Source of the DNA: Hydrangea macrophylla
Lineage: Eukaryota; Streptophyta; Magnoliopsida; Cornales; Hydrangeaceae
NCBI GenBank assembly: GCA_033977485.1
Contig: CM066997.1
Coordinates: forward strand, 78,710,634 to 78,774,633
Direction of reading: 5' to 3'
DNA: 64,000 bases
Position 1 is the first letter of the stretch, and each line of letters starts with the position of its first letter. Below, one piece after another: positions 11,754 through 24,387 of this stretch. The position numbers and the translations under genes are program-made. The notes under the pieces are model-generated. The model saw only the letters and a program-made list of their open reading frames with translations, made no database searches and was not told where the DNA came from.

Positions 11754-13103
11754 TGATCTTGTCAAAATCAAGATATAAAAGTATGCTTACTTATGCTTTA
11801 CTTTCAAAAGATTTGCAGTGTGGAAGTAAAGGTCGAACCCATAGAGATTGTTAATTTCTATCCTTTAATTACTAAAATCTAATCTATTTAGTTATAAGAA
11901 AATCGGAAGTTTGATTGATTGATGATTTGATTCTTACTACTAATTAAACTATGAAATTATGGAAATAAATTCAAGAATTAAATCTAAGTAATCTAGTATG
12001 CTAAATTGACAATTGGTTTAAATATGAATAGATGAGATCTAGGATTACAAATCCACCACTATGCATCAGGGGTCTAGACTTTCTATTCTAAGTTCTATGT
12101 TTGGATAGTTATGATCTATCGTAGCTACAAGCCCAATAGAATCAACAAGAAGATATCGTTAGTTTAACCTAAGCATAATCCATCTATGGTTCACATGAAT
12201 TCTCTACCTATAACTAGGGTGTAGCATAACTCATCTTTCCTAAGCATAGATTATAAAAGATGTAAACATCACAATCACATAAGTACTATTGTATGTAAAT
12301 ACTCCTATCAATCACAGAAATCAAGGACTATTGAGTTCAATAAGCATAAGGAAAAATCTAAGACAAGAATAGATCCAAAATACTCTTGATTATTATCATT
12401 AAAAATTGATTATATATAAATAATCCACCAACATACAATCACTACCCAATACATAAAATCCTAAAATAAGAAAGCATAGAATTCTCCCTTTACATAGCTA
12501 GGGTTCCAATGAAACCCTAGATTAGGAGTTTAGTTGCACATGGTGGATGAAAGTGTGAAGATTGAGTTGATGGTAGCCATTAGAGTCCTTCAAGCTTGCT
12601 CTTCTCCTTCCTCTTGTCTTCCAAGTAGTGTGTGAATGAATGAATGTGTAACCCCCTTTTTTGATTTAGAATGAGATATATATAGCTATAGAGAGGTTAG
12701 GATGGTTTTCCCAAACCTAATCTCACTAAAACTGCTAAAATTTGCATTCTGGACATAATTGGACAATTTCGTCCACATAGGGGTCTTCAGCTCTTCAAAA
12801 TACGCGCTTTATGTTTTTTCGTACGGATCGTGCGAGCAGGCTGCGCGAGCGCGTAAAATGGGAGGTCGGGCGACCGGGCCGCGCGAACGATTTCTGGGAT
12901 ATCGCACGAGCGGACCGCTCACGCGATGGGCTTTTTCCAGCTTCTTTCTGCTTGCTTTTTCTCCTTATTTAACCTCGAATCCTTGCTTTCTTCTAAATCC
13001 TGCCATAAAGTGGAAAACGAAGTAAAATTATACAAAAACAAGATAAAAATGGCTAACAAATATGAATTACAGCATGTAAATAGGATTTGTTCTCTCCCGA
13101 TCA
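11754..13103 (-). mobile_element. Athila 3' LTR (left copy)
   Basis: It runs from TGATCTTGTC to CCCGATCA, 1350 bases. The right LTR (1128 bases) is nearly the same sequence but lacks about 220 bases corresponding to 12152-12372. On the coding (minus) strand the U3 has a CG-rich block at 12822-12929 and a TATATATATC box near 12672-12690. Confidence 0.9.
12822..12929. promoter_or_regulatory. CGCGCGAGCG-type CpG block in U3 (3' LTR)
   Basis: Repeated GCGAGCG-like words (TGCGAGCAGG, TGCGCGAGCGCG, GCACGAGCGG) concentrate CpG in an AT-rich LTR, about 140 bases upstream of the TATA-like box on the minus strand. Equivalent blocks are at 3085-3172 and 27138-27230. Confidence 0.4.
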
Positions 13104-13117
13104 CACCCCCAAACCTA
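13104..13117 (-). promoter_or_regulatory. Polypurine tract of Athila
   Basis: On the minus strand AGGTTTGGGGGTG sits directly before the TGATCGGGAG start of the 3' LTR, where plus-strand DNA synthesis is primed. Confidence 0.75.
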
Positions 13118-15041
13118 CATTTTGCTAGTCCTCGAGCAAAAAGAATAGAAAACTACTAATAATCACAATAAAATTCCTACTCCATTTTCGCATGGGTTGC
13201 GATTGCACTTAGCCTATGCAACAAGCCTTTTAAACCTCTAGGTGTCCCTAGTCGGACGAGTGAAGTCTCGTGAGGGTTCTCGTCAACAAGTCACCCACAA
13301 CCATCTTTATTAACTTGTAAAGAAAAGTTTTATTCAAATTTTAATATTTCAACATTGACATTCCTCATTGATAAAACTAAATTTCAATTAAAAACTTTAA
13401 ATCATCGAAAGTAAAATAATCATATGGCCACCTCAATTATGACATTAATCCGGAACATATATCAACAGAATCAATAGAATATATCGAAGACTTGCATGTG
13501 AGTGAATGGTAATCAAATGGATATACGATACTTATGAACTCGGATTATAACTTAGATAGCTAAATAGCAATGCCTCGACTACAAATCTCACGTTGTTAAT
13601 TACACTGTAAAGTGAATTCACTCAGAAACAGGTGTAATCACTCGAATATATGCGAGGTGGATAATCGTATGTAAAGCAAATAAATCTCGCATATCACACG
13701 GAACAACGTATAACACGATAGGAATATAGTCTCATGAATAGATATCGAACGTCAAGTAAATATTACTACCACCATGCTTTTATTCCCTTTTCTATCGGTT
13801 TCATATTCAAATCATGTTTCCATAGAATCAACTAGGACTTTACAAGGGTTGTAATGTTGATCAAGGGTTATAGTTAAGAAAAGAAAGGTAAAAGGAATTC
13901 AAAACGTCCTTGAGTAAAGAGAAATAGCTGTAATAATTGTAACGCAAAGGCTCTACTACAACGACTCTTTATTATTTTTTCATATTTCTTTTTTTTTTCC
14001 CAAGGGATTCATCTCCCTTTTTTTTTCAATCCTTATTTCAACATCTTCTTTTCTTTTTCCTTTTTTTTTTTATATATATATATCCATCTTTTTTTTTTTT
14101 TTTTTTACACTTTTTTTTACTCAATTCTCCACTTTACATGAGTCGTATTAGCCCAATCTCTTTATGAAAAATTATTCTCTAACTACTCTTGGACATGGGT
14201 TAGGTTAACTTTTATAGTGGTGAACTCCGAATCAGAGTAGGTAGGATAATAGGTGAACAAAGAAATGGCTTATTCAAAGGCTCAAAGGGTGAACAAAAGA
14301 TATAAAAATATTTTAAAAGGTAGGTCAAAGGCCAAAAAAAGTTTATAAAGACGGATGGCCTAATATTCTTTCCTAAAGTCACATGATTCTGCAATGTTAT
14401 GATATTAAAGGAAATAGATTTGTTTTTATTATAATTTTATTAAGCATGGTAATGATAATCTTAACTCGACTTTCAATCAAGATAAAGAAATAACGAGACT
14501 AAGCAACGAACTAATGTAATGCGCTTTGTCAAAGAAATTTGATGAAGTAATTTAAACCCACAAAAAGGATGAAAGGCTCTAAAGCTCACCGGGTTTAGTC
14601 TCCACACTTTTACTATCTAGAAATCCGAGGTATATTATAGTTCAATATCAACATGTATCCACATAACTACGTGCCGTGCAAAAAGATATGCAAGTATACG
14701 ATATTAAACAGTGATTCTCATGATATATAGTTTCAAAACATACCTTCATAGCTTCGGTAGACATCTGATTACATACTCTCATATTCTCAAAATTTCAATG
14801 AAATCTAATTACAGCAAGAATTAATGCTACTTTGAATTATTTATTAAGAAAACAAATAAGAAAATGTTCTTTATTTATAATTTAAAACTACTTGAATTAA
14901 ATGTTTTTTTTCTTTTCATTGTTTGTAAAATTCTTTACGACAACTTTGTAACTACTAAAACAAAATAACAACAAAAAATAAACGAAACAAAATAAACGAC
15001 TACAACTAAAAATATATCCATATACTCTCCCCCAAACCAAA
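13118..15041. other. Athila 3' non-coding region with T-runs
   Basis: No gene is supported. There is a strongly T-rich tract at 13968-14120 (A-rich on the element's strand) and otherwise AT-rich sequence. Confidence 0.6.
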
Positions 15042-15893
15042 TCAACGCATGTCCCTATGTAGGTGGGAACATGACAATGACATGGATGTAATCCGCATAG
15101 AATATGACCAGGACGTCCACTCCACGAAAACCTCAGAAGGGGGTGGCATGTCAAAACGGATGTACCAATTAGCCAGCTCCCACTCCGGATGCATAGCAGG
15201 GTCGAACGGCGGTCCCATCTCATCAAAATCATCCAAAGCATGAAACTCTGGAATCACATCCATCTCAATCTCATTAATGATAACCGGACCAAATCAATCA
15301 CATCATCCTCGATACCGGAATAAGGCGCAAAGATCGATGCAATATCCTCTGGTGACCAATCAGGGTGACCCGGACGTTGTCGAACAACGTCTGGCACATA
15401 ATTAGGTAGGTCCCTATATGGATGGGTAACCTCAGATGTAGGAACAGTGGTCAGAATAGGATCACTCACAGACAAGGTAGCTAGACTCGAAATAACATCC
15501 TCATCATCCTCGACCTCATCGTCATTAGTCGAATAATCGGCCAAATCCGAAGAAGAAGAATCAGAGGATGTCGGTGGAGTGCCATAAGGGCCATTGATCA
15601 TAGTAGGGTCATCGCCAAACAGATCATCCTTGTTCGAAGATGCAAAAAAACTAGGAATGGGAATGCAAGGACGAAAGCGGCACCAACTGGGATGACCGAC
15701 TGGACCGTGACGTTTGGCTACCCTAGGATGCAGTAAAGTGTCAGAAGTGGATGAACTAGAATTGGAAAAATAACTCGACACAGTTGGCGACCTATCTGGT
15801 GAAGTAGGAGGAGAAACAGGATGGTCCATATCGAGGGATGCTAATGAGATATGAGGATCAAGATACCTATATGGATAAGTGGAAGCTATACTC
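15042..15893 (-). CDS. Additional acidic Ser/Pro-rich ORF of Athila, unknown function
   Basis: An open frame starts with ATG at 15829 and gives 191 residues. It is Ser/Pro-rich at the N-terminus, then has a very acidic middle (NDDEVEDDEDV). A one-base frameshift near 15290 joins it to a second frame (to about 15042) reading EFHALDDFDEMGPPFDP. The frame is also open upstream to a strong 3' splice site (TTTTTGGTTTCAG before 15893), which suggests translation from a spliced RNA. It has no gag or pol motif and I recognise no family. It lies after pol and the env-like region, where plant Gypsy elements sometimes carry extra ORFs. It could be the C-terminal part of the env-like gene. No signal peptide or membrane segment is visible. 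Confidence 0.45.
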
Positions 15894-15907
15894 CTGAAAC
15901 CAAAAAT
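15894..15907 (-). promoter_or_regulatory. Candidate 3' splice site before the acidic ORF
   Basis: On the minus strand a T-rich tract ends in TTTGGTTTCAG, followed by GAG and an open frame that continues into the acidic ORF. Athila-type post-pol ORFs are thought to need a spliced message. Use of this site is inferred only. Confidence 0.4.
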
Positions 15908-16750
15908 ACGTCACAACTGAAAATTTATTAGTTACCGTTATTAGAATAGGAAACAAAATAACGTTATTGGGTGCAAAAAAAGTGTATTAGAAATGATTTA
16001 AATTTAACTTATGCACGTAATGTTTAAATTTTAAGTCCAATTGAGAATTTCGGCATAAATTCCCCCAAACCTGAATCGAAGAGATCCATGGTGTAGTGCA
16101 ATGGAATTGGAAATGCTCTGTATTAATAATAAGTATGACAATTGCATAAGTGAAAAATTTAAAGCATCTGAAGGCTAATTAGGAATGTCAACATATAATC
16201 AATAAATAGAAACAAAAGCAGTGCGACAACTAAAAATTTCAGAACTATAAACAAACCACAAAAGAAAAGAAAAAGTGCAAAAGTAAATTAATTGCAGACC
16301 CAAATAAGAAAAATGAAAAGAAAGACAGAAATAAACTAAGTCGGTCGAAGCCGGGTACATCACCATCCTAAAAATAACCAGAAAAAGAAAATGAAGTATA
16401 AACGCACAGAAATAAATAATATACAAGCCAAGGTCTGCAAATGTCTTAATCTACCCACCCATCCAAATACAAGAAAAAAAATGAAAAATAATGAAGTCTG
16501 TCACCCATCCAAAAGCAGTCCAATCATCCCCGCCCTCCAGTAGCACCAGCTCTAAACCTGTAATCCCCTTGCCAATAGTCGCAGCACCATCGCTATCTCC
16601 GTCACTCCTATCACCTCCATCGTCTCCACTCTCGTCACTAGCCTCCTCCTCATCTCCCTGTACCTCACCCTGCTCCTCGACCACCTGCTATGTCGGTCTC
16701 AAAAAAGCCGACTAGTAAGCAGCCTCGCCCTGAGCTAGTATGTCGTCCAA

Positions 16751-17781
16751 CTAGTCCGAATGGGCCAGCTGGAAATATGAGCGCATATAGGATTGGAGCC
16801 GCATGGTCTCTCCACGGAATGTACAGACGTCCCCATAGGTCCATGCATAAGGGGTGTCCTCCGAGGGAGGAGGACGCTGTACCGCCTGCTCTCGACGCGC
16901 CTGGGCCTGCTCTCGGGCCCTCCTCACCCCTAAATCAAGACGATCCAAGCTCAGCTTTTAATTAGCGAAAGCAAACTCTGTGATACGTCCATCTATCGGC
17001 TCATCGGCGGGGATAGGGAAGGCCTTAGCCCGGAGAATGGTTGTGATAGTGCGTTGATAAGGCAGTAGGAGTTTAGAGTCAATGGAATGGTTAATAGCCT
17101 GTATGGCGAGATGCATGCCCTCTATAATCACGAGACCTGGGTGAAACCAGTCTCCACGGTAGACAGCGTGGAGGGCATGGTAGATCTCCTTGGTTCGTTC
17201 TTGCTCGTGACCAAGGGGGTATAGGTTTCTTTTGAAGACATGGTCAACAAACCACATCTGGCGGGGCATATGAGATCATCGTATAGACTACACCGACCCA
17301 GATCGGCCGCCATACATATCCTGAATAATATGTATAAAGGAGTGGGCTTTGGTTAGGACATTTAATTATATTACCTGATAGGAATGGGAGGGGATTTGGA
17401 GGATGTCGGCGATATTGTCTGGGTTAAGGGTGATGTCATGGCCATCAATGGTGGTGGACAAGAAGGCGTGCTGGCTAAGGGATTGTTTATGGTATCTTAG
17501 ATTTTGGTAAATAGTCGGACTATACATGGGTAACTAATAAGGTCGGGGTTTCGAAAATAGAGTTGTGGGGCCAACTTGTGGGCGGTGAGGTTGTTGTGAC
17601 CCCACTTGGTATCCGTATCTGACGCAAAATATTCAGCATCGATAGCGGCCTCATAGTTGAGGCCGCGGTTGACATATTTAAGTCCTAACTCGTTAGGGTT
17701 AGGGTCGTCAGGAGGAGGGGGAGGTGTGGTTTGTTTTTCCTTGCCCTTTGATTTCTTTTGGGGCGGTTGGGAGGATGACAT
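16751..17781 (-). pseudogene. Athila env-like / post-pol ORF remnants
   Basis: Several minus-strand frames line up in order. A start at 17781 is followed by a Lys/Pro-rich N-terminus (PPQKKSKGKEKQ, then PPPPPDDPNPNELGLKYVNRG). Next is a piece with TTIDGHDITLNPDNIADILQIP at about 17390-17450. Then comes 17269-16958 (WFVDHVFKRNLYPLGHEQERTKEIYHALHAVYRGDW), and finally an Arg/Gln-rich helix-like piece at 16948-16751. Stops and frameshifts separate them. Position after integrase and overall character match the plant-transposon ORF found 3' of pol in Athila elements. Whether it is a true envelope homologue cannot be told, and no clear membrane segment is visible. Confidence 0.5.
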
Positions 17782-17789
17782 AGATTTAA

Positions 17790-20164
17790 CTGATCATTTG
17801 GTCATTTTTTTTAAGAAGGTGTGGAAGAAGTTTTTAGGAAAATTTTGAAAATGTAGGCTTTAAAAATGGAGTATGCCCAGAAAATAGAAAAGGAAAGGGG
17901 TAGGGAAATGGGTCACCTGTAAAGCAAAATCCCGGCAAGGGACACAATCAATATATAATTCAACAGTAAAACATAAAATGGGGTTCATGGGGGAACACCT
18001 AGCAACTATGAGAAGAGCCGGTCCCTTCTCACCCACTATCCCGACAAGGGCACACACTTTGCGGCAAGTCACGGGGTACTTGCTGCGTGTTTATAATCAA
18101 TGTATAATTGTAAAAGTCGTATTGATGAACAGTTTGACGATGAGATAAGAAATTCCAAGTGTTTGGTGTGTGATTTGTCTAACTAATGTAAAAAGCACAT
18201 AGATTTAGTCAAAGTTGAATCAGAGTTTATGTCATGAATGTAGGTTGTGCTGTCAATCATTATGTTAAGATCATACCCAAGACATTGACAATTTTGACAA
18301 TGACGATTGACAATTGACAATTGATCATATTTCTAAGTAAAAAGAGTTTAAAAGTTTGGATTCAGATGTGATCTTATTACTTGACACCACTATTAGTGAG
18401 TTTCCGAAATCATAACTTTAGCTCCAAAATCAATCTTAGAAATGTAAGGTTACCGTGAAACTAAAATGAACATGATATACAAATAATTTTGTCAAAAGGG
18501 TTACTCGATTGAAATTGTTAGTATAAAACCATGTTGTTCATTAACATATCCACAACCGTAGGACTTTACGTCCATATTTAAAAGTCATAGTTGTGGAATT
18601 GTAACCCTAACCAAAGTTAGGTTGAGTTACTAAATTAGCGGTTGTATATGTGGGTCCATGTATAAGTGTATGTGTATGAGTCTACAAGTCTTAATTGATG
18701 ATAATACATCCAAATGAAACCCTAACCCTAAATTTATTCTTAAAACAACCACATATAAGGTTAAGGACAAATGTGTGTATCTGTGTGCTTATATGTAAAC
18801 CTACTCATGGACATACGTGGATAAAGTCCTAATTAGAACCCTAGAATTTATGGATATATTCAACTTCGAGGTTAGGGTTTGAGAATTTGTATTAGTGTTT
18901 GTGTATATGAGGATAAGTATCGATATATATCGATATCAGTTTCTATCTATATAGTTTGAAAATAGGGTTTGAAGATAGTGTAGGTACATCTATAGATCTG
19001 GAACTTTTATATGAGGTGTAAAGAGATCTGTGTACTAAGTTGTTCTCAATTCAAATCCTAATTCAAACAGAATGCTCTCAATCGAATCATGTATGTTGTC
19101 AAAGCAGTTTGGGTGTATACCTAAACTTATGCACGAATCTACATACATAAACATGTAGCTATAGGTAAAAACCCACATCAATTCATTATTGTTGTCTAAA
19201 TGAAGGGTTAGGGTTTGTAGAAATTTTATTTTACAAATTTGTGTGTGTGTCAATATATATATATATATATATATCGATATCATATATATATATATATCTA
19301 TATGTGTGTGGATTCAGAAAAACCTTCCCAAATCCCAAACCCTAGATCTACACAGTGTGTGTATATGGGTATATAAATAAATCAGTGAGTGTATGTATAT
19401 ACACAGATGGAGATATCTTCGTATCTATATATATATGTGTGTGTATGTTTCTATATATATGTATATGAATGGGTGTGTGAGTGGTACCTGTATTGAGAGG
19501 GGGCAGAGAAGAGAGAATTTGGGCGCAATCCGCAGCGGTGGCAGCATCGGTCCGTGGTGGTGGTGGTCTGTGGTGGTTGGCGGTGGTGGTGTTGGGGAAG
19601 AGAAGAGAGGGGGATGAGAGATCTGAGAGAAAGAGAGAGAATTCGTGAGAGAAAGAGAGAGAGGAGAGAGTCTGAAAAGATTTAGGGCACAGCCCTATAT
19701 TTAAACGAAAGGGCTCCTCGTGTGAGCGAGCTTCGCGCGCGTGGATCCCTCCGCGAGAAGAAGCTAAGGGTTTGTTTTGAGTTCAAAAAAAAATTCTCCA
19801 AGTGACAAATCTGCGCGAGCGGTCTACTCTAGCGACCTGTTTGCGCGCGCGATCCTAGGTGCGAGTTTGGACAGAGAGTTGGTGAAAGTTTTGTCCAAAA
19901 ATTTGTCTAAGGGGAATTTTCGCACGAGCGACCTTTTGCGCAAGTGGGCCTCGCGCAAGAGACTCTGTTTTTCTCATTTTCTCTTCTGATTTCTTGTATA
20001 AGTGTTTTCATGTTCAATTTTCTCTGTTTGGGTAATTAAATCTCAGACATTGGCAGACAAAACTCCTAAAAAACGAACAAAACTAAAGAAAATTCTAATA
20101 AAAGCTTGGGTTGCCTCCCAAGAATCGCTAAGTTTTACGTCGCCAGCTCAACCGATGCTCGTGC
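17790..20164. other. Athila spacer between pol and the env-like region
   Basis: Non-coding. It contains a TA/TG microsatellite (about 19241-19310), a GA-rich tract (19610-19676) and a CpG-rich block at 19721-19965. It may act as promoter or intron for the downstream ORFs; nothing shows this directly. Confidence 0.55.
19721..19965. repeat. Second CpG-rich GCGCGAGCG block inside Athila
   Basis: Dispersed copies of GCGCGAGCGG, GCGCGCGCG and GCACGAGCG within about 245 bases, the same word family as in the LTR U3 blocks but in the internal spacer. Confidence 0.5.
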
Positions 20165-21357
20165 TCAATCAAAATAAATTGGGTCCACCAAATCTATTGA
20201 TTCTATCTCTTTTTCCTCTGTTTCATCAGATCGGTACGGCTTAAGACGCTGACCGTTTAATTTAAAAGGAGTTCCACCATTGGTATCTTGGATTTCAATT
20301 ACTCTATGCGGGAACACTTGTGTTATTATAAACGGACAATCCCAACGGGAACGTAACTTACCTGGAAACAACCTTAATTTTGAATTAAACAACCAGACGC
20401 GTTGTCCGACCTCAAAATTTTTTCTTACGATCATCTTATCATGAAACGCTTTCGAACGTTCTTTATAGATTTTTGAATTCTCATAAGCCTCTCGTCTTAG
20501 TTCCTCTAATTCTTGTAATTGAAATTTACGATGACATCCTGTCGCTATTATATCTTGGTTAAGTGCTTTGACAACCCAGTAAGATTTATGTTCAAGTTCT
20601 ACCGGTCGGTGGCATGCTTTACCAAAAACTAGTCGGTATGGAGACATTCCAATAGGTGTTTTATAAGCCGTTCGATATGCCTAGAGCGCATTGGTAAGTC
20701 GCAATGACCAATCTTTGCGATCTGGACGTACCGTTTTTTCAGTATACTTTTTACTTCCCTATTTGAAACTTCAACTTGGCCCTGGGTTTGTGGATGGTAC
20801 GCGGTTCCAACCTTATGGGTGACAGAATATTTTCGGACGAGGGCTTCAAAGTAACGATTATAGAAATATTTTTCCCCATCACTTATAATCGCTCGTGGAG
20901 TTCCGAAACAACAAAATATGTTATCTTTTATAAATTGAACAACTTTATGGTCGTTCGTTTTGGTCACAACTGCCTCCACCCACTTAGAAACATAGTCAAC
21001 CGCGACTAAAATATATTCGAACCCAAAGGACAACGGAAACGGACCCATAAAGACGATGCCCCACACATCAAATATTTTAATAATAAGAATTGGGATAAGG
21101 GGCATCGCATCACGATGTGACATGTTACTCGTTTGTTGGCAACGTATGCAGTTTTGACAGAATTCGTGTGCGTGTTTAAACAGTGTTGGCCAATATAACC
21201 CACTTTGGAGGACTTTAGTAGCCGTACGACGGCCTCCAAAGTGACCTCCGCATTCTAGAGAGCGACAAAAGTTTAAAATGGAATTGAACTTACTCTCCGG
21301 AACACAACGTCGTATTATTTGATCATAACAATGTTTAAATAACAGAGGGTTGTCCCA
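20165..21357 (-). pseudogene. Athila integrase, broken
   Basis: The zinc-binding part is open from about 21357 (GGHF, then [12 protein letters not shown]). The catalytic core follows: [21 protein letters not shown] and [10 protein letters not shown]. The first catalytic Asp of the DDE triad is Val here (codon 21052-21054); the second Asp and the Glu are kept. A one-base loss near 20750 shifts the frame, and a TAG at 20681-20683 follows in the corrected frame. The C-terminal part (20165-20647) has the usual [18 protein letters not shown] and [11 protein letters not shown] phrases and no chromodomain, as expected for Athila. Confidence 0.85.
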
Positions 21358-22029
21358 CTAATAATGTTTAGTTTGAGAAAAGAAACGATCTTTGTCTAAA
21401 CGAGACCACGTATGCAGGGTATATCCCATAGCTAAGAAATTGACGATGTCACTGCACCACGGACGATTCGGGGTAGATAACGCAAATGATTTCTCGACTG
21501 GAAACGAATCCTTTATAGGTGTGATATCGGTAGATTCCACAAGAATTGGTGACAAGTGGTCAGCAACAACATTTTCAGAACCCTTTTTATCGCATATTTC
21601 ATAATTAAACTCCTGAAGGAGTAAAATCCATCGGATTAATCTCGGTTTTGTTTCTTTCTTGTTCAATAAATGACGTAATGCGGCATGATTGGTATACACA
21701 ATAACCTTTGACCCTAATAAATATGATCGAAATTTATCAAGGGCAAACACGACTGCTAATAATTCTTTTTCAGTTGTCGTGTAATTTAACTGCGCGTCAT
21801 TTAGTGTTTTACTCGCATAATAGACGACGTGAGGGATTTTATTAATTTTTTGTCCTAAAACGGCTCCAACGGTATAGTCGGAAGCGTCGCACATCAATTC
21901 AAACGGTAGTGACCAATCGGGGGATTGGATTATCGGAGCCGTGGACAGTAAAGTTTGCAATGTTTCAAAAGCCTTCAGACAGTCGTTGTCAAAGACAAAA
22001 GGAACATCCTTGGTAAGCAGGTTGCACAA
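21358..22029 (-). pseudogene. Athila RNase H region
   Basis: It has [18 protein letters not shown], then [18 protein letters not shown], then [14 protein letters not shown] and NVVADHLS. The third acidic position is Asn instead of Asp (codon 21688-21690), so catalysis should fail. The region is in frame with RT across a single TGA at 22033-22035 and ends at a TAG (21358-21360) before integrase. Confidence 0.88.
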
Positions 22030-22032
22030 GGG

Positions 22033-22917
22033 TCATGAAATTTTACTAAAATCTTTGATGAACCTTCGGTAGAACCCAGCATGACCTAGGAAAGAACGGA
22101 TTTGACAAATGGACGATGGTGGTGGAAGTTTGGCAATTAACTCAATTTTTGCTTTATCAACCTCTATACCTCTCTTGGATACAACGTGACCTAAGACTAT
22201 TCCCTCTTGAACCATAAAATGGCTCTTCTCCCAACTCAACACCAAATTTGCTTCCTCGCAATGGGCGAGGACTTTTGTAAGATTTTGAAGGCATTCATCA
22301 AATGTAGGTCCGAAAATTGAGAAATTGTCCATAAATACCTCTAGGAATTTATCAAAAATGTTCGAGAAAATCGCCATCATACACCGTTGAAAGGTGACCG
22401 GTGCATTACACAAGCCAAACGGCATACGGCGATAGGCAAAAGTACCAAAGGGACATGTGAACGTTGTCTTTTCTTGGTCATCAGGATAGATAGGCACCTG
22501 GTTATACCCAGAGTACCCATCTAAGAAACAATAGTAACTCTGACCGGACAAATGTTCTAAGATTTGATCAATGAATAGGAGAGGGAAATGATCCTTACGA
22601 GTCATCGTATTAAGTTTTCTATAGTCAATGCATACCCGCCAACCAGTGGTTTGACGGGTGGGTATAAGGACTCCTTTTTCGTTTGGGAAAACTATAATAC
22701 CCGATTTCTTTTGGACAACCTGAGTGGGGCTGACCCAATTACTATTGGAGATCGGATAGATAATACCTGCGTCTAAGAGTGTTATAACTTCTTTCATAAC
22801 CACCTCTTTCATGTTCGGATTAAGACGTCGTTGCATTTCTCTAGATGGTTTTGCATTTTCTTCTAAATTTATTCTATGCATGCAAACTGACGGATTAATT
22901 CCTTTTAAATCAGCCAT
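22033..22917 (-). pseudogene. Athila reverse transcriptase
   Basis: A typical Ty3/Gypsy RT: GWRVCIDYRKLN, YYCFLDGYSGYNQVPI, FGTFAYRRMPFGLCNAP and FLGHAGFYRRFIKDFSKIS are all present. The catalytic box normally ending in two Asp reads FMDNF (Asn codon 22324-22326), so the polymerase is expected to be dead. The frame ends at TGA 22033-22035, in frame with RNase H. The start shown is the first Met after a frameshift from the protease-linker frame (22905-23510). Confidence 0.9.
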
Positions 22918-24214
22918 CCAATCGCTTTCTTTTGATTGCCTGGGACCTGTATTAGTTGTAATTCTTGAATTTTGGTTAAATTTGACGTAATTATAACTAG
23001 AAGTATAGTGTTAGGTCCGAGGAATGCATATTTCAGAGAATCCGGTAACGGTTTCAGTTCAAGTGTCGGGGGACACTCGATGGACGGTAAGGCTAGTGTA
23101 TGTGCAAGAGTTGGCAGGGCCTCTATTTTAGGCATCCATGGAAACACACTAGTCGTGTGTACTGATTCTAATAAATTATTCACATCTTCAATATTTGTGT
23201 CAATGTTGAAATTATTAAAATCGAAATGAGATAGACATGCTTCCAAAGTTTCCTTAGTCAACATAAAAGGCACTGCCTCTTCGACTAATTTGTCAATTAA
23301 GTCTATGGCATAGCAGTCTGCCTCTTCATTGTCTCTATATGGTTGATTGGACGCATTAAAGATGTTAAGATGCACGGTCATGTTTCCAAAAGTTATATCC
23401 ATTACTCCAGTCCTACAGTTAATAATCGAATTAGCTGTAGCTAGGAAGGGACGTCCTAGAATGACTGGGACGTGTTTATAAGCATCTAAAACTGGTTCGG
23501 TGTCTAGCACAATGAAATCTACCGGACAGTAGCATCAATCAACTTTTACCAACACATCTTCTACTACCCCTCGTGGAACTTTAATTGACCTATCGGCTAA
23601 TTGTAAGGTGACCGTAGTCGGTTTTAGTTCTCCTAATCCCAAATGTTCGTATACCGAATAAGGTAGTAGATTCACACTCGCTCCTAAATCAAGAAGAGCC
23701 TGGTGAATATATTTATCACCGATGTGACAAGCGATGGTTGGAGTACCCGGGTCTTTGTAATTTAGAGTGATATGATTAAACATGGAGCTAACCTTTTCCG
23801 TTAGAAGACTTTCTTAGATAAATGGTTTCTAGATTTTGTCTTTTGGGTGCATAAGTCTTTTAAGAATTTAGCGTATGGAGGTATTTGCTTAATAGCGTCG
23901 AGTAATGGAATGTTGATCTTTACCTCTTTAAAAGTCTCAAGAATATCCTTCGGGCGTGTTCCCTTCTTCGAGAAGTGAGATGGGACATCCACGCTTGGAG
24001 GGAATGGCATTCTAGGTACATAATTTGATGGATTTGTCACTGTAGACGTATTAGGTGCCAAAGGAACAGGGCCCTTCGTAACTTTATCGTTATCTCCATA
24101 TAGTTCATTACTTATTCCCTTACCCTTATCTTTTGGAGGTTCAGGAGGAGGTATAATCTCCTCCAGACATTCAGTCGCTCTTGTCGACACTGAATTTACT
24201 TGGTCACTCGCCAA
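22905..24214 (-). pseudogene. Athila protease region with N-terminal linker
   Basis: Three frames lie in order. 24214-23801 has KDILETFKEVKINIPLLDA and AKFLKDLCTQK, typical of the Athila gag-protease linker. 23783-23535 holds the aspartic protease core LLDLGASVNLLPYSVY. 23510-22905 holds VPVILGRPFLATANSIIN. A TGA at 23535-23537 splits the protease. The DLGAS form of the active site is normal for this lineage. Confidence 0.85.
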
Positions 24215-24387
24215 ACTTACCTCATATTGTCCTTTAGGGTTTTGGACCGGTTGACTTGGTAGCTTTCCCTCATTACGACGGTTTAAGGTATTAGCAAGTT
24301 ATCCCATTTGGGATTCTAATTTAGCTATTGATTACGTGTGAGAGTTAACAAGTTGCGACTGTGATTGCGATTAGGCCTCTAGGTTTT

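Noticed and set aside
16491..16965. Plus-strand Ser/Pro-rich frames
   Set aside because: They are antisense shadows of the Athila env-like region and its Glu/Asp-rich neighbour.
17321..17374. Possible 54-base intron in the Athila env-like gene (CAG|GTAATA ... TTCAG)
   Set aside because: It is shorter than usual plant introns, and the joined frame soon hits a stop.
18719..18740. Telomere-like AACCCTAACCCTAAA
   Set aside because: Only two units, common in plant promoters and introns; not an interstitial telomere array.
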